Shown here: piece after piece, positions 42,901 through 51,286 of the stretch
Numbering within the stretch: position 1 is the first letter of the stretch
Layout: the number at the start of each line of letters is the position of its first letter
Source: Ruegeria aquimaris
GTDB taxonomy: Bacteria; Pseudomonadota; Alphaproteobacteria; Rhodobacterales; Rhodobacteraceae
NCBI RefSeq assembly: GCF_025751555.1
Contig: NZ_JAOWLB010000004.1
Coordinates: forward strand, 186,001-250,000
Length of the DNA stretch: 64,000 bases
Direction: 5' to 3'
Notes under the pieces: generated by a model
What the model was told of the DNA's origin: nothing
Seen by the model: the letters and a program-made list of their open reading frames with translations, nothing else
Databases searched by the model: none
Program-made: the position numbers and the translations under genes

Positions 42901-44691
42901 ATGCACTTCACCACCCGACCCGAGATCGCCGGTACATTCGGCGTGGCCACCTCGACCCACTGGATTGCCTCTGCGGTTGGGATGAGCCTGCTGGAGAAGG
43001 GCGGCAACGCCTTCGACGCGGCGGCGGCGATGGGATTTGTGCTGCATGTGGTCGAACCGCACCTGAACGGCCCCCTGGGCGACATGCCGATGCTGATCAA
43101 GCCGTCCTGCGACACGGTGCCGACCCTGGTCTGCGGTCAGGGCACCGCACCGGCCCGCGCCACGATCAGTCATTACCGGGACGAGGGCCTGACCCGCATC
43201 CCGGGGTCGGGACTGCTGGCCACCGTGATCCCCGGCGCCTTTGACGCCTGGATGATCACGCTGCGCGATCATGGTAGCCTGCCCTTGCGCGATATCCTGG
43301 AACCGGCGATCCACTACGCCCGGTCGGGCCACCCCGCGCTGGCGCGGGTGTCGGCCACGATCTCGGGGCTGGCCGAGTTCTTTCGCGACGAATGGCCAAC
43401 CTCTTATGACACATGGCTGCCGGGCGGATCCGCGCCGCAGCCCGGCGCGCTGATGAAAAACCCTGCGCTGGCCGACACCTGGACCCGTCTGCTGACCGAG
43501 GCCGAAGCGAAAAAGGGTCGCGAGGCGCAGATCGAGGCGGCGCGCGAGGCCTTCTATCGCGGCTTCGTGGCCGAGGCGATCGACCGCTATCTGCGCGACG
43601 CTTGCGTGATGGATGCCGCCGGTGGACGTCGCAAGGGCGTGCTGAGCGGCGAGGATATGGCCGGTTGGCAGGCCAGCTACGAGGCCCCGATCTCGACCCG
43701 CTACAAAGGCTGGACCGTGTGGAAAGGTGGGCCCTGGACCCAGGGTCCCGCCCTGCTGCAATCGCTGCAAATCCTCGACGGGTTCGATCTGGATGCGCTC
43801 GACCTGAACGGCGCCCGGTTCGTGCATCTGGTGTCCGAGGTCATGAAGCTGGCCTTTGCCGACCGCGAGGCCTATTACGGCGACCCCGACCACACCGACA
43901 TCCCGATGAACGCGCTTTTGTCGGAGAAATATGCCGAAACGCGGCGCGCGCTGATCAGCGAGATTGCCTCGGTCGAACAGCGACCAGGCCAGCTGCCGGG
44001 CCATGAGAGCTGGACTGCCGCCGCGCTGCGCCATGCGAGCGAAGACTATGTTTCGGGCGGCGGCACCGGCGCAGGCGAGCCGACGATGGCGCATCTGTCG
44101 CAACGCCGGGGCGATACGGTGCATATCGACGTGATCGACCGCTGGGGCAACATGGTCTCGGCCACCCCCTCGGGCGGCTGGCTGCAAAGCTCGCCGGTGA
44201 TACCGGGGCTGGGCATGCCGCTGAACACGCGCGCCCAGATGTTCTGGCTGGAAGAGGGGCTGCCCACCTCGCTGGCGCCGGGACGCAGGCCGCGCACCAC
44301 CCTGTCACCGTCGATGGCGCGCGGACCGGACGGCACCGAGCTGGCCTTTGGTACGCCGGGCGGCGACCAGCAGGACCAATGGCAACTCATCTACCTGCTG
44401 CGGCTGATCCATGGCGGCCTGAACCTGCAACAGGCGGTGGATGCGCCGCTGTTCCATACCGGTCATTTCCAAGAGTCTTTCTATCCCCGCCCGGCGCGGC
44501 CCGGTCACCTGATGATCGAACCCGCCTTTGGCGAGGCCGTCATCGCGGAGTTGCGACAGCGCGGTCACGCGGTCGAGGTCTCCGAACCCTGGTCCATCGG
44601 GCGGCTCACCGCCGCCAGCCGTAATTCAGACGGGCTGTTGCGCGCCGCAGCCACGCCGCGTCTGATGCAGGCCTATGCCATCGGGCGCTGA
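42901..44691 (+). CDS. Gamma-glutamyltransferase-like enzyme
   Basis: 596-residue Ntn-hydrolase of the GGT family, starting four bases after tamB. The propeptide and N-terminal part are typical (STHWIASAVGMSLLEKGGNAFDAAAAMGF). The likely catalytic Thr406 is in GDTVHIDVID, which also marks where the heavy and light chains would separate. C-terminal GGDQQDQWQLIYLLRL and GHPALARV-like stretches agree with the family. No signal peptide, unlike the periplasmic E. coli Ggt, so it probably acts in the cytoplasm or is a related acylase (e.g. cephalosporin/glutaryl type). The preferred substrate cannot be named. Confidence 0.88.
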   Translation: MHFTTRPEIAGTFGVATSTHWIASAVGMSLLEKGGNAFDAAAAMGFVLHVVEPHLNGPLGDMPMLIKPSCDTVPTLVCGQGTAPARATISHYRDEGLTRIPGSGLLATVIPGAFDAWMITLRDHGSLPLRDILEPAIHYARSGHPALARVSATISGLAEFFRDEWPTSYDTWLPGGSAPQPGALMKNPALADTWTRLLTEAEAKKGREAQIEAAREAFYRGFVAEAIDRYLRDACVMDAAGGRRKGVLSGEDMAGWQASYEAPISTRYKGWTVWKGGPWTQGPALLQSLQILDGFDLDALDLNGARFVHLVSEVMKLAFADREAYYGDPDHTDIPMNALLSEKYAETRRALISEIASVEQRPGQLPGHESWTAAALRHASEDYVSGGGTGAGEPTMAHLSQRRGDTVHIDVIDRWGNMVSATPSGGWLQSSPVIPGLGMPLNTRAQMFWLEEGLPTSLAPGRRPRTTLSPSMARGPDGTELAFGTPGGDQQDQWQLIYLLRLIHGGLNLQQAVDAPLFHTGHFQESFYPRPARPGHLMIEPAFGEAVIAELRQRGHAVEVSEPWSIGRLTAASRNSDGLLRAAATPRLMQAYAIGR

Positions 44692-44696
44692 TGCGC

Positions 44697-44758
44697 TTCT
44701 TTCTGGTCTGAAGTACTCCGGGGGTGGGGCCCGCCAGGGCCGAGGGGGCAGAGCCCCC
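44697..44758. repeat. Dispersed intergenic repeat, copy C
   Basis: After the GGT-like gene and reaching the end of the convergent Gfo/Idh gene. Core 'tctgaagtactccggggg', then GGGGGC-AGA-GCCCCC hairpin at 44744-44758 overlapping the stop of the minus-strand gene. One base of the AATACTCC core is changed relative to copies A and B. Confidence 0.7.
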
Positions 44759-45741
44759 TACCCTTGCCGTCCGCCCGCGTCATAGATCGCGTCGATCACC
44801 TCTTGCACGCGGCACGACATTTCCAGCGGGAACACCTCGCCCCCGCCCCGGGTGGCGCGCACAAAGGTATCCACCTGCGCCTCGTACTGGTTCACGCCGG
44901 GAAACCGGAACACCTGCCGCGACAGCGCCTTCTGATCATGCAGCACCACCTCGTCAAACCCGTAGAGCCCGGCGTTGAACGGGGTCAGCACGTCGATCCA
45001 GCCGGTTTCGCCGAAAAAGCGCATCGACTGATGCGCGCCCATCTGGGTGGCCACGTGGAAATTCAGGTCGAAGCCGTCAAAGCCCACGGTGGCACGGGCA
45101 AAGACATCGGTGCCGAATTCCTCTGAATACGCGATCCGCGCCTCGGCCCGGCGCATCTCGGCCCCGGTTGCCAAGAGAGTCGTCACCACTGGATAGACCC
45201 CGATATCGGGCAGCGCGCCGCCGCCCAGTTCGGGCCGGTTGCGCATGTTGTCCGGGTCGGTGTTGTGATAGGAAAACCCGCCGGTGACCTGCCGCAGCGC
45301 CCCGATGGCGCCGCTGGCGATCAGGTCGCGCACCTTGTGCCATTGCGGGTGATACCAGACCATGAACGCCTCGGACACGACACGGCCCGTGGCATCGCGC
45401 GCCGCGATGACGCGGTCGATCTGGTCAGCCTTCAGCGCGATGGGCTTCTCGCAGAGTACATGTTTGCCTGCCTCGACCGCGCGGATCGCCCATTCGACGT
45501 GCTGGGCGGTGGGCAGCGGGATATAGACCCCGTCCACATCCGGATCGGACAGCAGCGCATCGTATCCGTCATACCAGCGCGCAGCCGAAAACCGCGCCGC
45601 CTGCGCCTGTGCCCGGCCCGCGTCCCGGCTGGCGATGGCGTGGATCACGCCGGTTTCCGACCGCGCGATGGCGGGCATCACGTGCTCGCGCGCGATCTTG
45701 GCCGTCGAGAGGATGCCCCATCGGAACAAGGGTTCGGTCAT
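44758..45741 (-). CDS. Gfo/Idh/MocA-family oxidoreductase of the xylose operon
   Basis: 327-residue NAD(P)-dependent sugar dehydrogenase-type protein. Rossmann start (MTEPLFRWGILSTAKIAREH), the EKPIALKADQ motif with catalytic-type Lys, and the GGGALPDIGVYPV segment with the Asp and Tyr of the active site. It resembles the dihydrodiol/D-xylose dehydrogenase (NADP) subgroup, and being the last gene of xylFHG-glk suggests it oxidises a pentose, e.g. xylose; this is inference. Its ATG overlaps the glk stop (ATGA, 45738-45741). Confidence 0.86.
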   Translation of the reverse strand: MTEPLFRWGILSTAKIAREHVMPAIARSETGVIHAIASRDAGRAQAQAARFSAARWYDGYDALLSDPDVDGVYIPLPTAQHVEWAIRAVEAGKHVLCEKPIALKADQIDRVIAARDATGRVVSEAFMVWYHPQWHKVRDLIASGAIGALRQVTGGFSYHNTDPDNMRNRPELGGGALPDIGVYPVVTTLLATGAEMRRAEARIAYSEEFGTDVFARATVGFDGFDLNFHVATQMGAHQSMRFFGETGWIDVLTPFNAGLYGFDEVVLHDQKALSRQVFRFPGVNQYEAQVDTFVRATRGGGEVFPLEMSCRVQEVIDAIYDAGGRQG

Positions 45742-46661
45742 GCACTGTCCTCCATCAGCCGGGCCGCGCCGCTGAGCGCTGCGGCATCGTCGGCGATCAG
45801 CCGCACCGGCACGCGGTCCAGATGGTCGGCGAACCGTCCCCCGGCCTCGAATGTTGACAGGAACTCTGCCCGGGCCGCCGAACCGAGGATGCCGCGCGCG
45901 GCACCACCCGCGAAATGGATGCCGCGGAACGGCAGATACTGGAACACCAATTCCCGGGCAAAAAGTCCCAGCAGGCGAGCGGTCAAAGTCACCGTAGCCG
46001 CCGCCTGTGGATCAGCGCCGGTGGCGAAATCCGCCAATATGTCCTGCCCACGTTTATTCTTATTTGTCAGTATGTTGTGAAGCCGGGAAAGACCCCGGCC
46101 CGAGAACAGGCATTCATTTGTACGAAACCCAGAAGCCGCGTCGCCCAGTTGCGCACGCAGTTCTTCGGCGATGGCCAGCGGCAGGCTGGCATGGCCCAGT
46201 TCCGCCTCGACCACCGCCCCGCCCTTGAGCAGGCAGGCGTTGAAGCCGGTGCCCAGCCCCGCCACCAGCGCCTGATCGTTCGAAGGCTGCGCCGCACCAG
46301 CGCGGATCACGTCGAGTTGCGACGGCACAAGCCCCGGCAGGGCATGGCCCAGCGCCACCAGATCGTTGATCAGCCGGGCGGGAATTTCCGCCTGTTCCGG
46401 CAGCGGCGTTGCCAACCCGGATTCGTCGAAGTGCCAGTTTCTATTGGTCAATTCGGCGCGACCCGCCGTGACCGGGCCCGCCACAGCCACGCAGATGCCG
46501 CGCAAGGCCGGCAGGTTGTGGCCCCGCGCATAGGTCGACAGCACCTCGGCAAACGACGCATAGGCGTCGTTGCCGAAGCGGGCAAGCTGGGACAGACGCC
46601 CGGCGCTGGCCAGCGCCACGCGGGTGTTGGTCCCGCCGACATCCGCGACCAGAACCGGCAT
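45738..46661 (-). CDS. glk: Glucokinase-family sugar kinase
   Basis: 307 residues. The ATP-binding MPVLVADVGGTNTRVALA phosphate-1 motif and the ICVAVAGPV, LTNRNWHFD, and LINDLVALG/LGTGFNACL segments are those of Glk (PF02685), not of the ROK branch. The length is slightly shorter than E. coli Glk (321). Its position within xylFHG suggests the substrate may be glucose or an analogue entering by the same ABC system. It starts two bases after the xylG stop and its stop overlaps the next gene. Confidence 0.88.
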   Translation of the reverse strand: MPVLVADVGGTNTRVALASAGRLSQLARFGNDAYASFAEVLSTYARGHNLPALRGICVAVAGPVTAGRAELTNRNWHFDESGLATPLPEQAEIPARLINDLVALGHALPGLVPSQLDVIRAGAAQPSNDQALVAGLGTGFNACLLKGGAVVEAELGHASLPLAIAEELRAQLGDAASGFRTNECLFSGRGLSRLHNILTNKNKRGQDILADFATGADPQAAATVTLTARLLGLFARELVFQYLPFRGIHFAGGAARGILGSAARAEFLSTFEAGGRFADHLDRVPVRLIADDAAALSGAARLMEDSA

Positions 46662-46663
46662 CG

Positions 46664-47443
46664 TCACGCCTCCGCCTGCGCGCCCGGGTGCTTGCCCAGG
46701 ATGATCATGCCCAAGAGATCGTCGTCGGTGACCTTGTCCACGTCCACCGTTCCGACCAGTTGGCCGTTCTTCATCACGCTGGCCCGATCGCACAGTTTCA
46801 TCACGTCGTGAATGTCGTGGCTGATCAGAAAAATCCCTATTCCCTGGGCCTTTAGCTGCTCGATCAGCTCGGCGACCATCTGTGTTTCATGGGGTCCGAG
46901 GGCGGCGGTGGGTTCGTCCATGATCAGGATGCGGGCGTCGAAGTAGACCGCGCGGGCGATGGCGACCGACTGGCGCTGGCCGCCGGACAGGGCCGAGACC
47001 GGCACGTTGAACTTCTTGAAGTTGGGGTTGAGCCGCGCCATGATCTTGCGCGTCTCGGCCTCCATCGCGTCGTCATCGACCAGCCCAAAGGCTGTGACCA
47101 GCTCGCGTCCCAGGAACAGGTTCGAGCTTGCATCGAGGTTATCCGCCAGCGCAAGTGTCTGATATATCGTCTCAATGTTGTAGCGCCGTGCATCACGGGG
47201 ATTGTGGATATCGGCCTTTTCGCCGTTGATGCGGATCTCGCCCGAGTCCATCTGGTAGGCGCCCGAGAGGATCTTGATCAGGGTCGATTTGCCGGCGCCG
47301 TTATGGCCCAGGAGACCCACGACCTCGCCCGGATAAAGGTCGACGCTGACGTGATCGACCGCATGCACGCCGCCGAAGGAGATGCAGATGTCGCGCATCT
47401 CGACCAGAGGTGTACCGCGTTTTGACTGTTTTGTACCTGTCAT
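46664..47443 (-). CDS. xylG: Xylose ABC transporter ATP-binding protein, single domain
   Basis: 259 residues from the ATG at 47443 (AGGTG upstream); a GTG at 47470 is a less likely alternative. Walker [10 protein letters not shown], signature [14 protein letters not shown], Walker [13 protein letters not shown]-loop in LISHD are all present. Unlike E. coli XylG, which has two fused ABC modules (about 510 residues), this protein has one, so it must work as a homodimer; single-module sugar ATPases of the FrcA type are common in alphaproteobacteria. Second after xylH in the operon. Two 15-bp near-identical copies of TTGACnGTTTTGTAC flank its start. Confidence 0.92.
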   Translation of the reverse strand: MTGTKQSKRGTPLVEMRDICISFGGVHAVDHVSVDLYPGEVVGLLGHNGAGKSTLIKILSGAYQMDSGEIRINGEKADIHNPRDARRYNIETIYQTLALADNLDASSNLFLGRELVTAFGLVDDDAMEAETRKIMARLNPNFKKFNVPVSALSGGQRQSVAIARAVYFDARILIMDEPTAALGPHETQMVAELIEQLKAQGIGIFLISHDIHDVMKLCDRASVMKNGQLVGTVDVDKVTDDDLLGMIILGKHPGAQAEA

Positions 47444-47468
47444 GACGCACCTATTGACCGTTTTGTAC
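47422..47468. repeat. Direct repeat around the xylG start
   Basis: TTGACTGTTTTGTAC (47422-47436) and TTGACCGTTTTGTAC (47454-47468) differ at one position and are 32 bp apart. They straddle the translation start of xylG on the opposite strand. Could be a short duplication or a paired RNA or protein site in the leader. Confidence 0.5.
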
Positions 47469-47477
47469 ACTGTTCCA

Positions 47478-48776
47478 TCACGTCACCCCCGTCCGTTTGC
47501 GATAGAGAATGTCGATCAACACCGCCAGCACCAGAACCGTGCCCACGACGATGTTCTGCAACGGCGCATCGACGCCGACCATGGCCATGCCCGATTGCAG
47601 CGACTGCATGATCAGCGCGCCCAGGATCGCCCCGTGGATGGTGCCGAAGCCGCCCGCCAGCGCGGTGCCGCCGATGACGGCTGCCGCGATCACGCGCAGT
47701 TCGTCCAGCGTGCCGATATCGTTGGAGTGGTTGGTCAGCCGGGCCGAGGCCACCACCGCCGAGATGGCGCAGAGCGCGCCCATCAGGGCAAAGATCTTGA
47801 CCGTCAGCAGACGGGTGTTGATGCCGCTGAGTTCCGCCGCGTCGGGGTTGCCGCCGGTGGCGAAGATGTAACGGCCAAGCCGGGTGCGACGTGCGAGCAT
47901 GGTCATGCCCACCGCGATGAAGATCAGGAGCAGCACCGAAATCGGGATGCCATAGGCCTCGGTATAGCCCTCGGGCAAGGTCAGGCCCTGCGCCTCGAAG
48001 TCACGCTTCAACCGCGCGGTTGGCACCTCATAGGCGTTCAGGATCGCCACAAAACCAAGGATCGCACCCGAGATCAAAGCTGCCAGTGCACCTTCGGCCC
48101 AGAGCGGTTTGACCGGGAAGCCGTGGCGGATCTTGTTGCGGCGGCTCATCCAAAGGCCATAGAGGGCAGCAGCGAGCGCCAGCAGACCCACGATCCAGGA
48201 CCAGCCCGCGCCCAGCGTGCCGTTGATGCCGCCGAACTTTTCAAAGGTCGGGTCCAGCGGGCCGATGGTCTTGCCGCTGGTCATATACCAGCCGACATTG
48301 CGCCAGACCAGCAGACCGCCCAGCGTCACGATAAAGGCGGGAATGGTCAGATAGCCCACCAGCCAGCCGTGAAAGGCGCCGATCAGCGTACCGATCAGAA
48401 GGCCGACGAGGATGGTCACCCAAGGGATCAGCGGATGGCCCAGCCCCAGGCCCAGCATGTTGGGCAGGATCTCGGTCTGGGTCATCGCCATCACCGCCGA
48501 GCAGGTGGCCAGCAGCGCGCCAACGCTGAGGTCGATATGGCGGGTGACGATGACGAACACCATGCCGGTGGCCATGATCGCGACCGAAACGGTCTGGATC
48601 GTCAGGTTGAAGATGTTGCGCGGTGTCAGGAACCGGCCGCCGGTCACAAGGTCGAAGCCGATGCACAGGATCGCGAAGGCACCGATCATGCCGAGAAGGC
48701 GCAGATCAAGTTCCAGCGTCTGAACAAAGGATTTCTTGGGATGTGCCGGGGACAGCTCCGCCTCGGAATGAGTCAT
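47478..48776 (-). CDS. xylH: Xylose ABC transporter permease
   Basis: 432-residue permease of the sugar ABC BPD_transp_2 family with about ten hydrophobic segments. It has the cytoplasmic coupling motif region seen as [20 protein letters not shown], which contacts the ATPase. The N-terminal ~25 residues are cytoplasmic and charged. It lies between xylF and xylG; the gap to xylG is 34 bp and to xylF is 66 bp. Confidence 0.94.
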   Translation of the reverse strand: MTHSEAELSPAHPKKSFVQTLELDLRLLGMIGAFAILCIGFDLVTGGRFLTPRNIFNLTIQTVSVAIMATGMVFVIVTRHIDLSVGALLATCSAVMAMTQTEILPNMLGLGLGHPLIPWVTILVGLLIGTLIGAFHGWLVGYLTIPAFIVTLGGLLVWRNVGWYMTSGKTIGPLDPTFEKFGGINGTLGAGWSWIVGLLALAAALYGLWMSRRNKIRHGFPVKPLWAEGALAALISGAILGFVAILNAYEVPTARLKRDFEAQGLTLPEGYTEAYGIPISVLLLIFIAVGMTMLARRTRLGRYIFATGGNPDAAELSGINTRLLTVKIFALMGALCAISAVVASARLTNHSNDIGTLDELRVIAAAVIGGTALAGGFGTIHGAILGALIMQSLQSGMAMVGVDAPLQNIVVGTVLVLAVLIDILYRKRTGVT

Positions 48777-48842
48777 GGGATGTCCTGCGATTTTGGGGGT
48801 CTCACCCCGATGAAGGGTGAGACCGGTCGTGTTGGGAAAGGA

Positions 48843-49871
48843 TCAGTTGCAGGGTGCGGGACCGTTGGTCACGCCCTGGCACAGGGTTTCCTGGGTGATC
48901 CAGCCAGCGTCGACAACAACCGACAGGTTGTCCTTGGTGATCGGCATCGGTTCCAGGAACATGGCGTTCATCTTGGTGCCGCCCGGCGAGGTCCAGTCAT
49001 CGGCGCCGCCGATGGCGTTCATTTGGGTGCCTTCGGCCAGCGACACGGCAATGCGCGCAGCCGCACGGCCCAGATCGCGGGCGTCCTTCCAGACCGACAC
49101 GGTCTGGGTGCCCTTGGCCACACGGTTCAGCGCGGCATGATCACCGTCCTGACCCGAGACCGGGATGCCTTCCATGCCCTGCGCGGTCAGCGCCGCCACG
49201 GCGCCGCCTGCGGTGCCGTCGTTCGAGGCGACAACCGCGTCGACACCGTTGTCGGTGGCGGTCAGGATCTGTTCCATGTTGCGCTGCGCGTTGGCGGGCA
49301 GCCAGCCGTCGGTATAGGCCTCGCCCACGATGGTGATGTCACCCTTGTCGATGGCGGCTTGCAGCACTTCCTGCTGGCCACCACGCAGGAAATCCGCGTT
49401 CGGGTCGGTGGGCGAGCCCTTGATCATGACATAGCGTCCGGTGGGGGCGGCTTCGAGAACGGCGCGGGCCTGCATCCGGCCTACTTCGACGTTGTCGAAG
49501 GTCAGGTAGAAGGCGCGGCTGTCCTCGATCAGGCGGTCATAGCCCACGACCGGGATGCCTTCGTCGGCTGCGGCCTGCACGGCGGGGCCGATGGCCTGCG
49601 CGTCCTGCGCCAGAATGATCAGCGCGGTGGCTCCCTGCGCGATCAGGCTTTCCACGTCCGACAGCTGCTTGGCCGACGAGCTTTGCGCATCCGCCGAGAT
49701 ATACTTGGCGCCCTTGGCCTCGAGCTCGGCCTTGATCGCGGCCTCGTCGGTTTTCCAGCGCTCTTCCTGGAAGTTCGACCAGCTGACGCCCACGACGACA
49801 TCGGCCGCCCAGGCCGCGGTTCCCAGCATGGCGCTGATCATCACCGCGGATGCGGTTGCATAGAGTTTCAT
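48843..49871 (-). CDS. xylF: Xylose ABC transporter periplasmic binding protein
   Basis: 342-residue type I periplasmic sugar-binding protein with a signal peptide (MKLYATASAVMISAMLGTAAWA, cut near ADVVVG). The mature protein follows XylF closely: VGVSWSNFQEERWKTDE near the start, NDGTAGGAVAAL and SGQDGDHAALNRV in the second domain. First gene of the operon xylFHG-glk-Gfo/Idh. The ATG at 49871 is chosen; the extra 12 codons upstream contain no signal sequence. The XylR operator at 49949 is 78 bp upstream. Confidence 0.96.
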   Translation of the reverse strand: MKLYATASAVMISAMLGTAAWAADVVVGVSWSNFQEERWKTDEAAIKAELEAKGAKYISADAQSSSAKQLSDVESLIAQGATALIILAQDAQAIGPAVQAAADEGIPVVGYDRLIEDSRAFYLTFDNVEVGRMQARAVLEAAPTGRYVMIKGSPTDPNADFLRGGQQEVLQAAIDKGDITIVGEAYTDGWLPANAQRNMEQILTATDNGVDAVVASNDGTAGGAVAALTAQGMEGIPVSGQDGDHAALNRVAKGTQTVSVWKDARDLGRAAARIAVSLAEGTQMNAIGGADDWTSPGGTKMNAMFLEPMPITKDNLSVVVDAGWITQETLCQGVTNGPAPCN

Positions 49872-50080
49872 TCTGTCCTCCCAAAAACATTTGCAGCCGC
49901 ACGCCATTCCTTGCCTCGGGCGGGGCCGGTGCAGGGATCGTGTGTCATTTTAATTTGAAAGTCAAATTAAATAAGATAGGCTGGTCTTGCCCGCTTTCTC
50001 CGGTTCCGGCTTGGCCTTGTTTGCCGGGATGGGTACGATCCGGAGATTGGGCAGGACAGGATCAGGGAGGCGTCGCGCAA
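49872..50080. promoter_or_regulatory. Divergent xylF/xylR control region
   Basis: 209 bp between the divergent start codons. It contains one perfect XylR-type palindrome (49949-49971), 78 bp from xylF and 110 bp from xylR. The GGGAGG 12 bases ahead of the xylR ATG fits a ribosome-binding site. Confidence 0.75.
49949..49971. promoter_or_regulatory. XylR operator 1
   Basis: TTTAATTTG-AAAGT-CAAATTAAA: perfect 9-bp arms around a 5-bp spacer. The same arms recur in operator 2 upstream of xylB (57902). It is centred between xylF and xylR, so XylR may control both and itself. The arms are AT-rich in a GC-rich window. Confidence 0.85.
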
Positions 50081-51286
50081 ATGGCTGTTATGCAACGGGA
50101 ATACGGGCGTCGCACCCTGCTGCGCGAGATCCGCAGGGCGGGCCGTGTTCCCCGGATCGAACTGGCGGACCTGACCGGGATCAGCCGCGCCACCGTCACC
50201 ACGATCACCGCCGAGTTCCTGATGGACGGGCTGGTCGAGGAGGTCGCGCGCGACGAGGGAGAACCGGATTCCCGGCGTGGTCGGCCGCGGGTGGACCTCA
50301 AGATTCGCGGGGCGGCGCATCTGGTGGCGGGGGTGAAGATCTCGCATCACAAACTGTCGCTGGTTCTGCTGGATTTCGAGGGCGAACAGCTTGCTGCCGA
50401 GGAATGTGACCTGCCCGCCCCCGTCAACGCCCCCGAGGTGCTGGCCAAGGCAATCCGGGATGCGGTCACCCATCTGGCAACCGTCGCCGGGCGCCGTGCG
50501 GACGAGGTTTCAGGCGTCGGCATCGGCATTGCGGGGATCGTCGAGGCCAATGACGGGTTCGTGCACTGGTCGCCATCGCTGTCGGCGCGCAATGTCGAGT
50601 TCGGTGCGCTCTTGACCCGCACATTGGGCGTGCCCTGTTTCATCGACAATGACGCCAACCTGGTGGCGGTGGCCGAACACGCCTTTGGCCTGGGCCGGGA
50701 GCACAGCGATTTTCTGGTCGTGACCATCGAAAGCGGCGTGGGTCTGGGCATGGTGATCGGCGGCGCGCTTTATCGCGGTACGCGCGGCTGTGGCGCCGAG
50801 TTCGGCCATACCAAGGTGCAGTTGAACGGCGCGCTCTGCCGTTGCGGTCAGCGCGGCTGTCTGGAGGCCTATGTCGCCGATTACGCGCTGTTGCGCGAGG
50901 CGACGCTGGTCAGCGGGCAGGATGCCACTGCCGATCCGGCCAAACGCGTCGAAACCCTGCTGGATGCGGCGCGGGCGGGCGATGCCACCGCGCGCAGCAT
51001 CGTCGAGCGGGCGGGCCAGATATTCGCCATGGGGCTGGCCAATCTGGTCAATATCTTCGACCCCGAGCTGATCATCCTCGCGGGCGAGCAGATGCAGTTC
51101 GACCATCTCTATTCCGACGCGGTGATCGAGGCGATGCGCAAGTCGATCGTGCAGGTGGACAAGGCCCCGCCCGAGGTGGTGGTGCATAAATGGGGCGATC
51201 TGATGTGGGCGCGCGGGGCGGCGGCCTATGCGCTCGACAAGGTGTCGGAACTGGCGCTGGAAAGGCTGGGCGAGAATGCGGCCTGA
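50081..51286 (+). CDS. xylR: ROK-family xylose repressor XylR
   Basis: 401-residue ROK regulator. N-terminal winged helix-turn-helix (residues 1-70, RRTLLREIRRAGRVPRIELADLTGISRATVTTITAEFL), then the sugar kinase-like domain with GVGIGIAGIVEAND, the ROK signature EFGHTKVQ, and the zinc site CRCGQRGCLEAY (Cys-x-Cys-x4-Cys with the preceding His). Xylose should release it from the palindromes at 49949 and 57902. It is divergent from xylF. The ATG at 50081 fits the family; the frame extends to 49850. Its stop overlaps the next gene by 11 bases. Confidence 0.93.
   Translation: MAVMQREYGRRTLLREIRRAGRVPRIELADLTGISRATVTTITAEFLMDGLVEEVARDEGEPDSRRGRPRVDLKIRGAAHLVAGVKISHHKLSLVLLDFEGEQLAAEECDLPAPVNAPEVLAKAIRDAVTHLATVAGRRADEVSGVGIGIAGIVEANDGFVHWSPSLSARNVEFGALLTRTLGVPCFIDNDANLVAVAEHAFGLGREHSDFLVVTIESGVGLGMVIGGALYRGTRGCGAEFGHTKVQLNGALCRCGQRGCLEAYVADYALLREATLVSGQDATADPAKRVETLLDAARAGDATARSIVERAGQIFAMGLANLVNIFDPELIILAGEQMQFDHLYSDAVIEAMRKSIVQVDKAPPEVVVHKWGDLMWARGAAAYALDKVSELALERLGENAA

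Noticed and set aside
47382-49958. 858-codon plus-strand frame opposite xylGHF
   Set aside because: His/Gln/Gly-rich shadow of three genes of an evident ABC operon.
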